Below are positions 9,201 to 17,147 of a stretch of 64,000 nucleotides of DNA, piece by piece. The translations under genes and the position numbers were made by a program. The DNA lies in assembly GCA_963726125.1 (NCBI GenBank), contig CAVSBG010000006.1, positions 124,001 through 188,000 of the forward strand, written 5' to 3'. Source of the DNA: JAMXLO01 sp963726125 (lineage in GTDB: Bacteria > Pseudomonadota > Alphaproteobacteria > Acetobacterales > Acetobacteraceae). The notes beneath the pieces are model-generated. The model worked only from the letters and a program-made list of their open reading frames with translations. It was not told where the DNA came from and searched no databases. Each line of letters starts with the position of its first letter. The stretch's first letter is position 1.

Positions 9201-9725
9201 TCACGCACTCTTGTAGTGATACTCCGGCATGGCCTCGAGCGAGGCCTTGGTCGCGCCAGGCATCACGATCTTGTCGTCCTGGATCTTCAGCTGATCGAAC
9301 GGCACGGATACCAGCTTGGCGCCCATGCCCAGGAAACCACCGACCGACAGCACCGCGGTGCCGGCCTTGTGGTCGTTGTCGCTCATCAGGATGTCATCGA
9401 TCGAGCCGATCGACTGGTTCTGATCATTGTAGACGCTGGCGCCGACGACCTTGCTGGTGCGTACCTGGTGGTCCGCGGTGAAGTAGACCGGTGTGGTTGA
9501 AGTACTGGCGGGGCTACTCGCGGGCACTCCGGTAGTGGCCGAATGGCTCGGCATGGCCGGAGTATTCGTAGCGCTGTTGGCCGACACACCAGGAGTGGCC
9601 GAATGGCTTGGCGTCATGCCAGGGGGCGACGGCGGCGGAGCGCTGCCTGCTGTCTGGGCCATGACGGGCCAAGCAATCAGCGCCGTCGCGGCGAGCATTG
9701 TTCCGAACGAAGCGTATCTTGCCAT
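9201..9725 (-). CDS. Exported PRC-barrel domain protein
   Basis: 174 residues. A signal peptide (residues 1-23, ending PVMA) is followed by a Ser/Thr/Pro-rich stretch to about residue 77. Within it HSATPGVSAN and HSATTGVPAS form a diverged repeat. The C-terminal half (VRTSKVVGASVYNDQNQSIG...LGMGAKLVSVPFDQL) is a PRC barrel, a small beta fold often found in envelope or stress proteins. The family has no enzymatic role that could be assigned. Residues YHYKSA end the protein. It is a single gene, bounded by a terminator-like hairpin downstream. Confidence 0.85.
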   Translation of the reverse strand: MARYASFGTMLAATALIAWPVMAQTAGSAPPPSPPGMTPSHSATPGVSANSATNTPAMPSHSATTGVPASSPASTSTTPVYFTADHQVRTSKVVGASVYNDQNQSIGSIDDILMSDNDHKAGTAVLSVGGFLGMGAKLVSVPFDQLKIQDDKIVMPGATKASLEAMPEYHYKSA

Positions 9726-9945
9726 GGTAACCTGCCTCCTTGCAGGGCGCGGAATGAACGGCCATGGCGTGGTGTGGTTTCGCTCGGAACACTCTCAAAA
9801 TAACGTGTGGCACGGTGCGGCTGGCGTGAACGCAGCGGCGGCGGTGTTGGATGGGGCGCACAATTGCGCGGGGCGGCGGGTTGTTGCCACACTTTGGTAA
9901 TTTGGTGCGGGGGTATTTGGTGCGGGTTTCCTTGGGGAGGCGGCG

Positions 9946-10851
9946 ATGGCACAGCGACCGATCTGGCGCGGACACCTGCGGCTCGCGTTGGTGAGCTGCC
10001 CTGTTGCACTGCACAGCGTGCTGCGCGCGAGCGGTGACCTGCACTTCCACTACATCAATCCGAAAACCGGGCATCGGGTGCGCACGGTGACGCTGGATGC
10101 CCAGACCGACGCGGAGGTGGCGCGGAGCGATCTGGTGCGCGGCTATGAGTTCGAGAAGGACCGCTACGTGCTGATGGAGGATGAGGATTTCGAGAATGCC
10201 CGGATCGAGAGTTCATCCACCATGACGGTCAGCAAGTTTGTTCCGCAAGACGCGATCCAGCCGATCTATTACGACGCCAGTTATTATATGGTGCCGGACG
10301 GCGATGCGGGCCTGGATGTCTACGTCGTGCTGCGCGATGCGATCGAGAAGTCGGGTCAGGCTGCATTGACGCGCGTGGTGATTTCGCGCCGCGAGCGCGC
10401 TGTCGCGATCCTGCCGCTGGACCGCGGGCTTGTGGTACACACGCTGCACGAGCCGCGGGATCTGTACGACCACGCCAAGCTGTTCGATCATATCCCGAAG
10501 ACGCGTCCGGATGCGGAGATGGTGAAACTGGCGACGCAACTGATCGAGCGGCAGGAGGCGAAATTCGAACCGGCGGATACCGAGGACCGCTATGAAGCGC
10601 GGTTGCGCCAGGTGATCGATGCCAAGCTGAAAGGCGAAGGCGTCACGCCTGAGGCACCGGAGAGCCCGCGCGGCGACAATGTGATCGACCTGATGGCGGC
10701 ACTGAAGCGCAGCCTCGGGCAGGGCGGCAAGGCTGCGGCGGGGGAGGGCAAGGCTGCGGCGCAGCGGGGGAAGGCGGCGGCGAACAAGCGCAAGGCCGCG
10801 GCGCAACGCACGGGGGCGAAGAAGCGGAGCGCTGCTCGCAAGCGGGCTTGA
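9946..10851 (+). CDS. ku: Ku homodimer protein of non-homologous end joining
   Basis: 301 residues. Bacterial Ku rings broken DNA ends and recruits ligase LigD. The start MAQRPIWRGHLRLALVSCPV, the core GYEFEKDRYVLMEDEDFENA and the segment ARIESSSTMTVSKFV are characteristic. The tail from about residue 260 is made of lysine-, arginine- and alanine-rich repeats (GKAAAGEGKAAAQRGKAAAN), like the basic DNA-binding extensions of many rhizobial Ku proteins. No ligD gene lies in the window. The ATG at 9946 follows GGGGAGGCGGCG. Upstream, TTTGGTGCGGG occurs twice in the 220-base non-coding stretch. Confidence 0.94.
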   Translation: MAQRPIWRGHLRLALVSCPVALHSVLRASGDLHFHYINPKTGHRVRTVTLDAQTDAEVARSDLVRGYEFEKDRYVLMEDEDFENARIESSSTMTVSKFVPQDAIQPIYYDASYYMVPDGDAGLDVYVVLRDAIEKSGQAALTRVVISRRERAVAILPLDRGLVVHTLHEPRDLYDHAKLFDHIPKTRPDAEMVKLATQLIERQEAKFEPADTEDRYEARLRQVIDAKLKGEGVTPEAPESPRGDNVIDLMAALKRSLGQGGKAAAGEGKAAAQRGKAAANKRKAAAQRTGAKKRSAARKRA

Positions 10852-11011
10852 GACGGGGGTTCTTCGGTGCCGGTATCAGCAACGATGCGGAGTCCCGGTC
10901 GGAGCACCGCGATCGCGAAGGGTGCAGGGCCGGTCAGCAACCATTCCACGCAGCGAGGGGCGGTGAAGCGCTGTTGGATTGGTACATTACGGGGGAATTC
11001 CGGCACGGGTA

Positions 11012-11050
11012 CCCCCTCCCCCAACCCCCTCCCGCAAGGGGAGGGGGAGA
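11012..11050. repeat. GC-rich palindromic repeat, family A
   Basis: Unit with core CCCTCCCGCAAGGGGAGGG between convergent ku and ccmI. The rest of 10852-11133 shows no gene. A hairpin here could terminate both transcripts. Confidence 0.75.
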
Positions 11051-11133
11051 AAGAATTTGTTGATGAGGTTACTTCACCTCTGAAAGGCGCTTCTCAGCCA
11101 TTGGGCGCCATGGCGCATCGGGCGGCGCTTCAG

Positions 11134-11781
11134 CTAGAGCGCGGTGGAACAGGTACCTGCGGCTTCCGCTGTGACCTTGCCGTTCACTTCGGTGATCGCC
11201 TCCGCGGCTTCAGCGGCGAGCGTCGCATCGAAGCGGACAGTCAGTGCGGTCCGCCAGGCATCGGCGGCGTCCTGCAACCTGCCTCGGCTGGCTTCGGCAT
11301 TGCCGAGCAACACGTAACCTTGCCGCGACTGCTCGCTGTGCGGATCGATCTCGGTGAGGCGGCGTCTCAGCTCTGCAATCAGAGCTGCCTCGCGCGCCTC
11401 GCGCACGCGCGCCGCGGCGATGCGATCGGCCAGCGGTTGCGCGGGCATTTCGGGTGACCCGCCGACCAGGTACAGCGCCAGCGCTCCGATCGGCACCAAT
11501 GCCAGCGCGAACCAGACTGTCGAGGTGGCATTTGCGCTTGTATCCGGCTCGGTGCCACCGGCGGCGGCCAGCAGGCGGCGCTGCACTTCCAGCGCCGCGC
11601 TGGCTTGTTCCGAGGCGGCGATACGGCCGTCCGCGAGATCGCGATCAAGCTCCGCGAGCTGCGCACGATGCAGTGTGATCGCCGCGTCGCGACGGCTGCG
11701 CGCAACGGCCGCTCGGCGTAACGACAAAGCAAGCGGCGCGAGCGATACGCCTGCCAATACGGCAATGGCCAACCAGATCAT
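11134..11781 (-). CDS. ccmI: Cytochrome c maturation protein CcmI
   Basis: 215 residues. CcmI holds apocytochrome c for heme ligation by CcmF/H. Membrane helices lie at about residues 2-20 and 90-107 (FALALVPIGALALYLVGG), with a charged cytoplasmic segment between. A short periplasmic tail has a TPR-like helix pair (QGYVLLGNAEASRGRLQDAADAWR). The protein is at the short end for the family, as some alphaproteobacterial forms have longer TPR tails. It ends the ccmCDEFGHI series, ten bases after ccmH. Confidence 0.88.
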   Translation of the reverse strand: MIWLAIAVLAGVSLAPLALSLRRAAVARSRRDAAITLHRAQLAELDRDLADGRIAASEQASAALEVQRRLLAAAGGTEPDTSANATSTVWFALALVPIGALALYLVGGSPEMPAQPLADRIAAARVREAREAALIAELRRRLTEIDPHSEQSRQGYVLLGNAEASRGRLQDAADAWRTALTVRFDATLAAEAAEAITEVNGKVTAEAAGTCSTAL

Positions 11782-11791
11782 GCGCGGCGGA

Positions 11792-12241
11792 TCATGACTT
11801 CAGCAGATTGGCCAGGCGCTCACGTTCGTCATCGCTGAGCGGGGCCGGTTCGGACGGCCGACGGCGCCATGCGATCAGCGCGGCGGCAAGGCCCGCCAGC
11901 AATGCGATGCCGGGGGCACCCCAGAGCACCAACGTCATCGCATCGAGCGGTGGGCGCAGGCGGACGAAGTTGCCGTAGCGCGCAACCATCCAGCCGATGA
12001 TCTGCTGATCGGTGTCGCCCGCAATGACGCGCTGGCGAATGATGTGACGCAGGTCTCGCGCGAGGTCGGCATCGGATTGCTCGATGCTCTCGTTCTGGCA
12101 GACGAGGCAGCGGAGCTGATCGCCGATAGCCTCGGCGCGAAGCTCCTGCGCGCGATCAGGCAATAACTCCGCGGGGTCGCTCACCGCGTACACCGGCAGC
12201 GCGATGGCGGAGCACAGCAGAGCGGCGGCGGCCAGTCTCAT
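11792..12241 (-). CDS. ccmH: Cytochrome c maturation protein CcmH
   Basis: 149 residues from ATG 12241. A signal peptide is followed by LRCLVCQNES with cysteines 45 and 48, the pair that reduces apocytochrome CXXCH. The N-x-S-I-x-x-S-x-A-x-x-A-x-D-L-R pattern is typical. A single C-terminal helix (about residues 103-122) anchors it to the inner membrane facing the periplasm. The frame continues upstream of the ATG, but that part is low-complexity and not conserved. It works with CcmF and CcmI as heme lyase. Confidence 0.92.
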   Translation of the reverse strand: MRLAAAALLCSAIALPVYAVSDPAELLPDRAQELRAEAIGDQLRCLVCQNESIEQSDADLARDLRHIIRQRVIAGDTDQQIIGWMVARYGNFVRLRPPLDAMTLVLWGAPGIALLAGLAAALIAWRRRPSEPAPLSDDERERLANLLKS

Positions 12242-12353
12242 GGCGGCAGCCTTGGCTGGGTGCATGCTGCGCGCGGTGCCCGGGGGATGGTTGCTGGCTG
12301 GAACTGCGTCGTTCGCAAATTTGGTGCGGGTCGCGATGGCCGGGTCGGGGCCC

Positions 12354-12412
12354 GGCCATGACGGCGGGGGCGGTCGCGGCCATGACGGCGGGGGCGGGGG
12401 CGGCCATGACGG
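12354..12412. repeat. 24-base tandem repeat, about 2.4 copies
   Basis: Two adjacent units beginning GGCCATGACGGCGGGGGC and a partial third, lying in the 188-base spacer between ccmG and ccmH. The unit contains GGCCATGAC, the end motif of palindromic family B seen at 30593 and 42583, so it may be a slippage product of such an element. No coding role is seen. Confidence 0.7.
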
Positions 12413-12429
12413 AGTTGGAGCGCCTGGTA

Positions 12430-12987
12430 TCACACCAGCCCCTGCATCAGCGGCGCGAGATACTGGGTCACGACACTGTCGCTGAGGCCACCGGCCCAAC
12501 GCCAGCGCACGATGCCGGACTTGTCCACCAGGTAGGTCTCGGGGACGCCGTAGACGCCGAAGTTGATGGCGACCGTGCCGGGCTCGTCGCGTGCGATGCG
12601 CAGGAAGGGATCACCATTCTGCTTCAGAAAATCTGTCGTGGCGTCGGGCTTGTCTTTATAGGCGATGCCCCATATTGGCGTGCCCTTCTCCTTCAGTTGC
12701 ATGAGCACCGGCGCTTCCTGCACGCACGGTATGCACCACGAGGCGAAGAAATTGACCAGTGCCGGGCGACCGCCGGCGATCACGTCGGCACTGGAGAACC
12801 CCTGGCCCGGTGGCTGTCCCGGCAATGCGAAGATTGGCAGTGGCTTGCCGATCAACATGCTCGGGACACCGTGCGGGTCGTAGGTGCCGTCACTCATGCG
12901 ATCGAGCAGCATCCAGAACGCGGTGCCACCAACGACTGCGGTGGCGAGTGGCGCGAGGAGGAGTGAGCGGCGTTGGAGAGGGGTCAT
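12430..12987 (-). CDS. ccmG: Thiol:disulfide interchange protein CcmG/DsbE
   Basis: 185 residues from ATG 12987. An N-terminal membrane anchor (residues 10-28) precedes a periplasmic thioredoxin fold with active site ASWCIPC (cysteines 85 and 88) and the cis-proline loop GVYGVPETYLVD. The enzyme reduces the CcmH/apocytochrome disulfide before heme attachment. A 133-base spacer with a family A repeat separates it from ccmF, and a 188-base spacer separates it from ccmH, so the operon is interrupted by repeats though gene order is kept. Confidence 0.93.
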   Translation of the reverse strand: MTPLQRRSLLLAPLATAVVGGTAFWMLLDRMSDGTYDPHGVPSMLIGKPLPIFALPGQPPGQGFSSADVIAGGRPALVNFFASWCIPCVQEAPVLMQLKEKGTPIWGIAYKDKPDATTDFLKQNGDPFLRIARDEPGTVAINFGVYGVPETYLVDKSGIVRWRWAGGLSDSVVTQYLAPLMQGLV

Positions 12988-13058
12988 TGGAGCACCGCCC
13001 CCCGCTTGCTCGCCTGCGGGCGGAGGGATTTGCGCCCTGTGGCAGCGAACCGAGCCGG

Positions 13059-13097
13059 CCCCCTCCCCCCAGCCCGCTCCCGCAAGGGGAGGGGGAG
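13059..13097. repeat. GC-rich palindromic repeat, family A
   Basis: Core GCTCCCGCAAGGGGAGGGGG between ccmF and ccmG, inside an operon. It could form an mRNA hairpin that sets different levels for the distal ccmGHI genes (inference). Confidence 0.75.
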
Positions 13098-13120
13098 TAT
13101 TTGGAGTGGCTTGGTTGCGG

Positions 13121-15091
13121 TCATGGTGCCATTCCTGCCCGCACGCCACCGGCCGCACGCCGCGCCGGGGCGCCGACGCGGAGCCGCCGATCAGCCAGGG
13201 ACAACGCGCCACCGGCGGCCATCACCAAGGCGCCTAGCCAGATCCACGGCGCCAGCGGATTAACGTGCAGCCGCAGCACCGCCGTACCATCGCGCTCCTC
13301 GCCGAGCACGGCGTAGAGATCGCGCAATCCGTTGGTCTCGATCGCGGTATCGGTCACCGTGGTTTTCTGCACCGTGAACAGCCGCCGGGAGGGATGGAAC
13401 ATCGCTACATCGTTGCCGTTGTGGGTTACCCGAATATCAGCGACGCGCGACGCGTAGTTCGGCCCCTGCTCATCGCGCAATGCAAGCAGCGTCCAGTCAT
13501 ATCCGCCAAGATGCACGGTCTCCCCGGGATGCACCGCCACGATCGTGCTGACCGCCAGCGACATCCCCGCGATGCCCGCGACGGTGACGCCCATGCCGGC
13601 ATGAGCGATCGCGGAACCCCACACTGAAAGCTTCTGCGCGCCCAACCGAGCGCGCACCGTGGCGAATGGACCGGCGAACAATCGGGTGCGCTCGACGACC
13701 TCGGCGAAGGCACCGAAAATCAGCCACGCGGAGGCCGCGAAGCCGAGCGATGCCAATCCCGCGCGCACGCCCACTGCCGTTGCAATCCCGATCACCGCCG
13801 CAATCAGCGCTGCCCACCATAGTTTCCGCACGGCGGGCCAAAGCTCGGCGCGCTTCCACGGCAACACTGGTCCGATCGACATCGCCGCGAACAAGGGGAT
13901 CGCCAGCGGGAACACCGTCGCCTGGAAATAGGGCGGACCGACACTGAGCTTCTCGCCCAACAGAGCGGCGAATAGCGGATAGGTCGTGCCCGTCAGCACC
14001 ACCGCGCAGATCGAGCACAGCAGGATGTTGTTCAGCACCAACGCGCCCTCACGCGAAATCGGCGCGAAGATGCCTGTCGGCGCCAATGCCGGCGCGCGGA
14101 ACGCGAACAGCAGCAGCGAGCCGCCGATGACGAGCGCGAGGAGCACGAGAATGAACACGCCGCGCGTCGGATCGTTGGCGAAACTATGAACCGAATTGAG
14201 AATGCCGGAGCGCACCAGGAATGTGCCGCACAGCGACAGGGAGAACGTGCCGATGGCGAGCAGGATGGTCCAGATCTTCAGCGCCTCGCGCTTCTCTACC
14301 ACGATCGCGGAATGCAGCAGCGCGGTGCCGGAGAGCCACGGCAGCAGCGACGCGTTCTCCACCGGGTCCCAGAACCAGAAGCCGCCCCAGCCGAGCTCAT
14401 GGTACGCCCACCAGGAGCCGAGCGCGATGCCACTCGTCAGCATGCACCAGGCGCCGAGCGTCCACGGCCGCACCCAGCGTCCCCACGCGGCATCGACGCG
14501 GCCTTCCAGCAACGCGGCGACGGCGAACGCGAATGGAATGGCGAAGCCGACGTAGCCGGCGTAGAGCACGGGGGGATGGAACGCGAGGCCGGGGTCCTGT
14601 AGCAGCGGGTTCATGCCGTTGCCGTCCACCGGCGGCGGCCAGACGCGATCGAGCGGATTGGACGTGGTCAGCGTGAACAGCAGGAACCCGGCGGAGGTGA
14701 AGCCCAGCACACCGATGACGCGCGCCCGCAGTCCGGTCGGCAAGGCGCGGCCGAACGCCGCAACGGCGCCGCCGCACAAAGCGAGGATCAGGCACCAGAG
14801 CAGGATGGAGCCCTCATGGTTCCCCCAGGTGCCGGTGATCTTGTAGATCAGCGGCTTCAGGCTGTTGGAGTTCTCGGCGATGTTGGCGACCGAGAAGTCG
14901 TCGACCACCGCGCTCCACACCAGGCAGCCGTACGACGTCGCCAGCGCGATCAACTGGCCGATCGCCAGGGCCGGCGCGGTCTGCATCAGCCGGATGTCGC
15001 GCGCCTGTGCCCCGAGTATCGGCAACACGGCCTGCGCGCCGGCGATCACCACCGCCAGCGCCAGTGCGAAATGGCCGAGTTCCGGAATCAT
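13121..15091 (-). CDS. ccmF: Heme lyase subunit CcmF
   Basis: 656 residues from ATG 15091, whose start overlaps the ccmE stop as ATGA. CcmF takes heme from holo-CcmE and attaches it to apocytochrome c in the periplasm. The protein is strongly hydrophobic with about 15 membrane segments. TWGNHEGSILLW is at 88-99 and the tryptophan-rich WWD domain GSWWAYHELGWGGFWFWD at about 225-242, followed by PVENASLLPWL. The C-terminal periplasmic domain carries HPSRRLFTVQKT, matching the family heme-ligand region. Length is normal. Confidence 0.95.
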   Translation of the reverse strand: MIPELGHFALALAVVIAGAQAVLPILGAQARDIRLMQTAPALAIGQLIALATSYGCLVWSAVVDDFSVANIAENSNSLKPLIYKITGTWGNHEGSILLWCLILALCGGAVAAFGRALPTGLRARVIGVLGFTSAGFLLFTLTTSNPLDRVWPPPVDGNGMNPLLQDPGLAFHPPVLYAGYVGFAIPFAFAVAALLEGRVDAAWGRWVRPWTLGAWCMLTSGIALGSWWAYHELGWGGFWFWDPVENASLLPWLSGTALLHSAIVVEKREALKIWTILLAIGTFSLSLCGTFLVRSGILNSVHSFANDPTRGVFILVLLALVIGGSLLLFAFRAPALAPTGIFAPISREGALVLNNILLCSICAVVLTGTTYPLFAALLGEKLSVGPPYFQATVFPLAIPLFAAMSIGPVLPWKRAELWPAVRKLWWAALIAAVIGIATAVGVRAGLASLGFAASAWLIFGAFAEVVERTRLFAGPFATVRARLGAQKLSVWGSAIAHAGMGVTVAGIAGMSLAVSTIVAVHPGETVHLGGYDWTLLALRDEQGPNYASRVADIRVTHNGNDVAMFHPSRRLFTVQKTTVTDTAIETNGLRDLYAVLGEERDGTAVLRLHVNPLAPWIWLGALVMAAGGALSLADRRLRVGAPARRAAGGVRAGMAP

Positions 15092-15591
15092 CCGCCTACC
15101 TTCTTCACCTGCATGGTGTCCCAGGTCGCCGCCGGGGGCGGTGGTCCCGCGGCAGGGTTCCAATGGCCAGACTTCTTGAGCGCCTCGACGACTTCCTGCG
15201 GCATGTAGGTCTCATCGTGCTTGGCCAGCACCTCGGAGGCGCGGAAGGTCCCGTCAGGGTTCAGCGTGCCGAGCGCCACGATGCCCTGCCCCTCACGGAA
15301 CAGGTCGGGCAGGATGCCCTGATAGCTGACCTCGACGCTGGCCTTGCCGTCAGTCACCCGGAACTTCGCTGCCGGATGGCCATCATCGGTGGTGCGCTGC
15401 ACGCTGCCCTGTTCGACCAGCCCGCCCAGGCGGAAGCTGCGGCCCGCCATCGGCGCCTTGCTCGCGACGTCCGACGGCGCAAGGAAGAACACTAGGTTAT
15501 CGCGGAACGCGGATAGCACCAGGGCGGTCGCCGAACCGAGCCCCAGCCCACAGGCCAGCAGGATCCACAGACGGCGACGCTTGCGGGTCAT
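15088..15591 (-). CDS. ccmE: Heme chaperone CcmE
   Basis: 167 residues. It has an N-terminal membrane anchor (residues 8-28), then an OB-fold periplasmic domain. The covalent heme site is LAKHDETYMP, with His125 and Tyr129 in the usual HxxxY spacing. It receives heme from CcmC and passes it to CcmF. Its ATG overlaps the ccmD stop and its own stop overlaps the ccmF start, both as four-base ATGA overlaps, so the genes are translationally coupled. Confidence 0.95.
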   Translation of the reverse strand: MTRKRRRLWILLACGLGLGSATALVLSAFRDNLVFFLAPSDVASKAPMAGRSFRLGGLVEQGSVQRTTDDGHPAAKFRVTDGKASVEVSYQGILPDLFREGQGIVALGTLNPDGTFRASEVLAKHDETYMPQEVVEALKKSGHWNPAAGPPPPAATWDTMQVKKVGG

Positions 15592-15725
15592 CGGCGGCGA
15601 CGGTGATCCAGGGCGGCCAGGCGTCGCTTCGCCGTCCGCATGCGCAGGAACGCCTGGACCGCGAAGGTCGTCGGGATCACCACGCCCAACGCATACGCCG
15701 CCATGATGAACGGCAGATGCGTCAT
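15588..15725 (-). CDS. ccmD: Heme exporter small subunit CcmD
   Basis: A 45-residue protein: MTHLPFIMAAYALG starts a single membrane helix, followed by QAFLRMRTAKRRLAAL and an arginine-rich cytoplasmic end. Size, topology (hydrophobic N-terminal half, basic C-terminus) and place between ccmC and ccmE identify it. CcmD helps release holo-CcmE from CcmC. ATGA overlaps on both sides (15722-15725 and 15588-15591) tie it tightly into the operon. Confidence 0.9.
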   Translation of the reverse strand: MTHLPFIMAAYALGVVIPTTFAVQAFLRMRTAKRRLAALDHRRRR

Positions 15726-16510
15726 GATGGCAGCTCGTCAGCGCGCGCCATCAGCAGCGAGCGGATGCGCCGCTCCATCACCGCGGCGCGGGTGCGGGTC
15801 AGGACGATGGCTGCGAACACGAGGGCATAGCCGAGCGCCGCCAGCAGCAATGGCCACAGCATGCCGACATACATCGTCGGAGCGCCGGTCAGCGTGATGG
15901 TGTCCGGCTGATGCAGCGTATTCCACCAATCCACGCTGAACTTGATGATCGGCAGGTTGACCACGCCGATCAACGCCAGGATCGCGCCGGAGCGATAGCC
16001 TCGCTGCGGGTCATCGAACGCGCGCACCAGGGCGATGTGTCCGAGATAGAGGAAGAACAGCACCAGCACCGAGGTCAGCCGCGCATCCCACACCCACCAG
16101 GCGCCCCACATGGGCTTGCCCCAGATGCTGCCGGTGAGCAGGCACAAGGCGGTGAACCCGGCACCGACCGGCCCGATTTCCGCGGCGGCCAGGTCGGCCA
16201 GCGGATGCCGCCAGACCAGCGACAGCACGGAACACAGCGCCAGCGCCAGGTATCCGGCGGAGGCGAGCCAGGCCGACGGCACGTGCACGTACATGATCCG
16301 CACGGCATCGCCCTGCTGCCAATCGGCGGGCGAGAAGAATAGCCCCCACACCAAGCCAACGGCGGTCAGCAAAGCGCCGCTGACGGCCAGCCACGGGAGT
16401 ACGGCACCGGACAGGCGCAGGAAGCGCCCCGGATTGGCGAAACGGTGCAGGCTGCGCCCGGGATTTCGCTTGCCCGGCGGCGTGGCAACAATGGAACCAG
16501 CGTCCACCAC
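15722..16510 (-). CDS. ccmC: Heme handling membrane protein CcmC
   Basis: 262 residues from a GTG at 16510 with GGGATAGG upstream. It has six membrane helices with the WWD motif WGKPMWGAWWVWDARLTS at residues 130-147 and a conserved periplasmic His in YVHVPSAW (H76). It presents heme for covalent attachment to CcmE. The ABC subunits CcmA and CcmB that normally sit just upstream are absent here; the region before it is a 166-base divergent gap. They are probably elsewhere in the genome. Confidence 0.94.
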   Translation of the reverse strand: MVDAGSIVATPPGKRNPGRSLHRFANPGRFLRLSGAVLPWLAVSGALLTAVGLVWGLFFSPADWQQGDAVRIMYVHVPSAWLASAGYLALALCSVLSLVWRHPLADLAAAEIGPVGAGFTALCLLTGSIWGKPMWGAWWVWDARLTSVLVLFFLYLGHIALVRAFDDPQRGYRSGAILALIGVVNLPIIKFSVDWWNTLHQPDTITLTGAPTMYVGMLWPLLLAALGYALVFAAIVLTRTRAAVMERRIRSLLMARADELPS

Positions 16511-16676
16511 GCGAACCTATCCCAGGCCGGCCGGTGTTTGAAGGCTGCCCGTCATTAACATCGCTCCACCCATCGTCTCGCACCCCGCAGGACCATTCCC
16601 ACTCCCCAGTTAGCCGCGCCTTAACCGATAGTGGGGGAAATACCGGCCCTGCGCGTCACAGCACAGGAGGTGGTCC

Positions 16677-17144
16677 GTGCGATATCTAAAATTAATCACT
16701 GCGCTCGCAATGCTCTGCATCGCATTTGCGGGCATCGGTTCGGCGTCGGCCGAGGAGTATGGCACGAAGGACGAGGCTGTCGCGTTGGTCAAGCGCGCGA
16801 TCGCCCGCGTCAACCAAGTCGGCTTCGATACGGCGAAGGTCGAATTCATGGACCGGAACGGCAAATTCTTCGACCGTGACATGTACATCGTCGTGGTCGA
16901 TCTGGCGGGCACCCGCCTGGTGCACGGCCAAAATCCGAAGCTGGTTGGCAAAACCTATGTCGATGCCGTTGACGTCGACGGCAAGGCGTACGGCAAGGAC
17001 GTCATGCGGATCGCGGCGGGGCCCGGCACCGGATGGGTGTCATTCATGTTCAAGGACCCGATCACCGGGAAGGTGCTGCCGAAGGAGAACTACGTCGAAA
17101 AAGCCGGCGACTACATCTACCTCTCCGGCGTCTACACGCGCTAG
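16677..17144 (+). CDS. Exported single Cache domain protein
   Basis: 155 residues from a GTG eight bases after AGGAGG. A signal peptide (residues 1-25, ending SASA) is followed by a lone Cache-type sensor fold: EAVALVKRAIARVNQ, NGKFFDRDMYIVVVDLAGTRLVHG, and GTGWVSFMFKDPITGKVLPKENYVEK. Such domains bind small organic acids or amines in the periplasm, usually as part of a receptor. Here the domain is free and secreted, three bases ahead of an MCP gene, so it may deliver a ligand signal to that receptor. The ligand is unknown. Confidence 0.85.
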   Translation: MRYLKLITALAMLCIAFAGIGSASAEEYGTKDEAVALVKRAIARVNQVGFDTAKVEFMDRNGKFFDRDMYIVVVDLAGTRLVHGQNPKLVGKTYVDAVDVDGKAYGKDVMRIAAGPGTGWVSFMFKDPITGKVLPKENYVEKAGDYIYLSGVYTR

Positions 17145-17147
17145 CGC

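Noticed and set aside
9786..9811. EcfG-type promoter (GGAAC then AACGTG)
   Set aside because: The spacing is too short for the known GGAAC-N16/17-CGTT pattern and the match to CGTT is poor.
9946..10851. Local NHEJ operon with ligD
   Set aside because: No ligase or primase-polymerase gene adjoins ku in the window.
12354..12412. Possible iteron or CRISPR repeat
   Set aside because: Only 2.4 tandem copies, no spacers, no replication or cas genes nearby.
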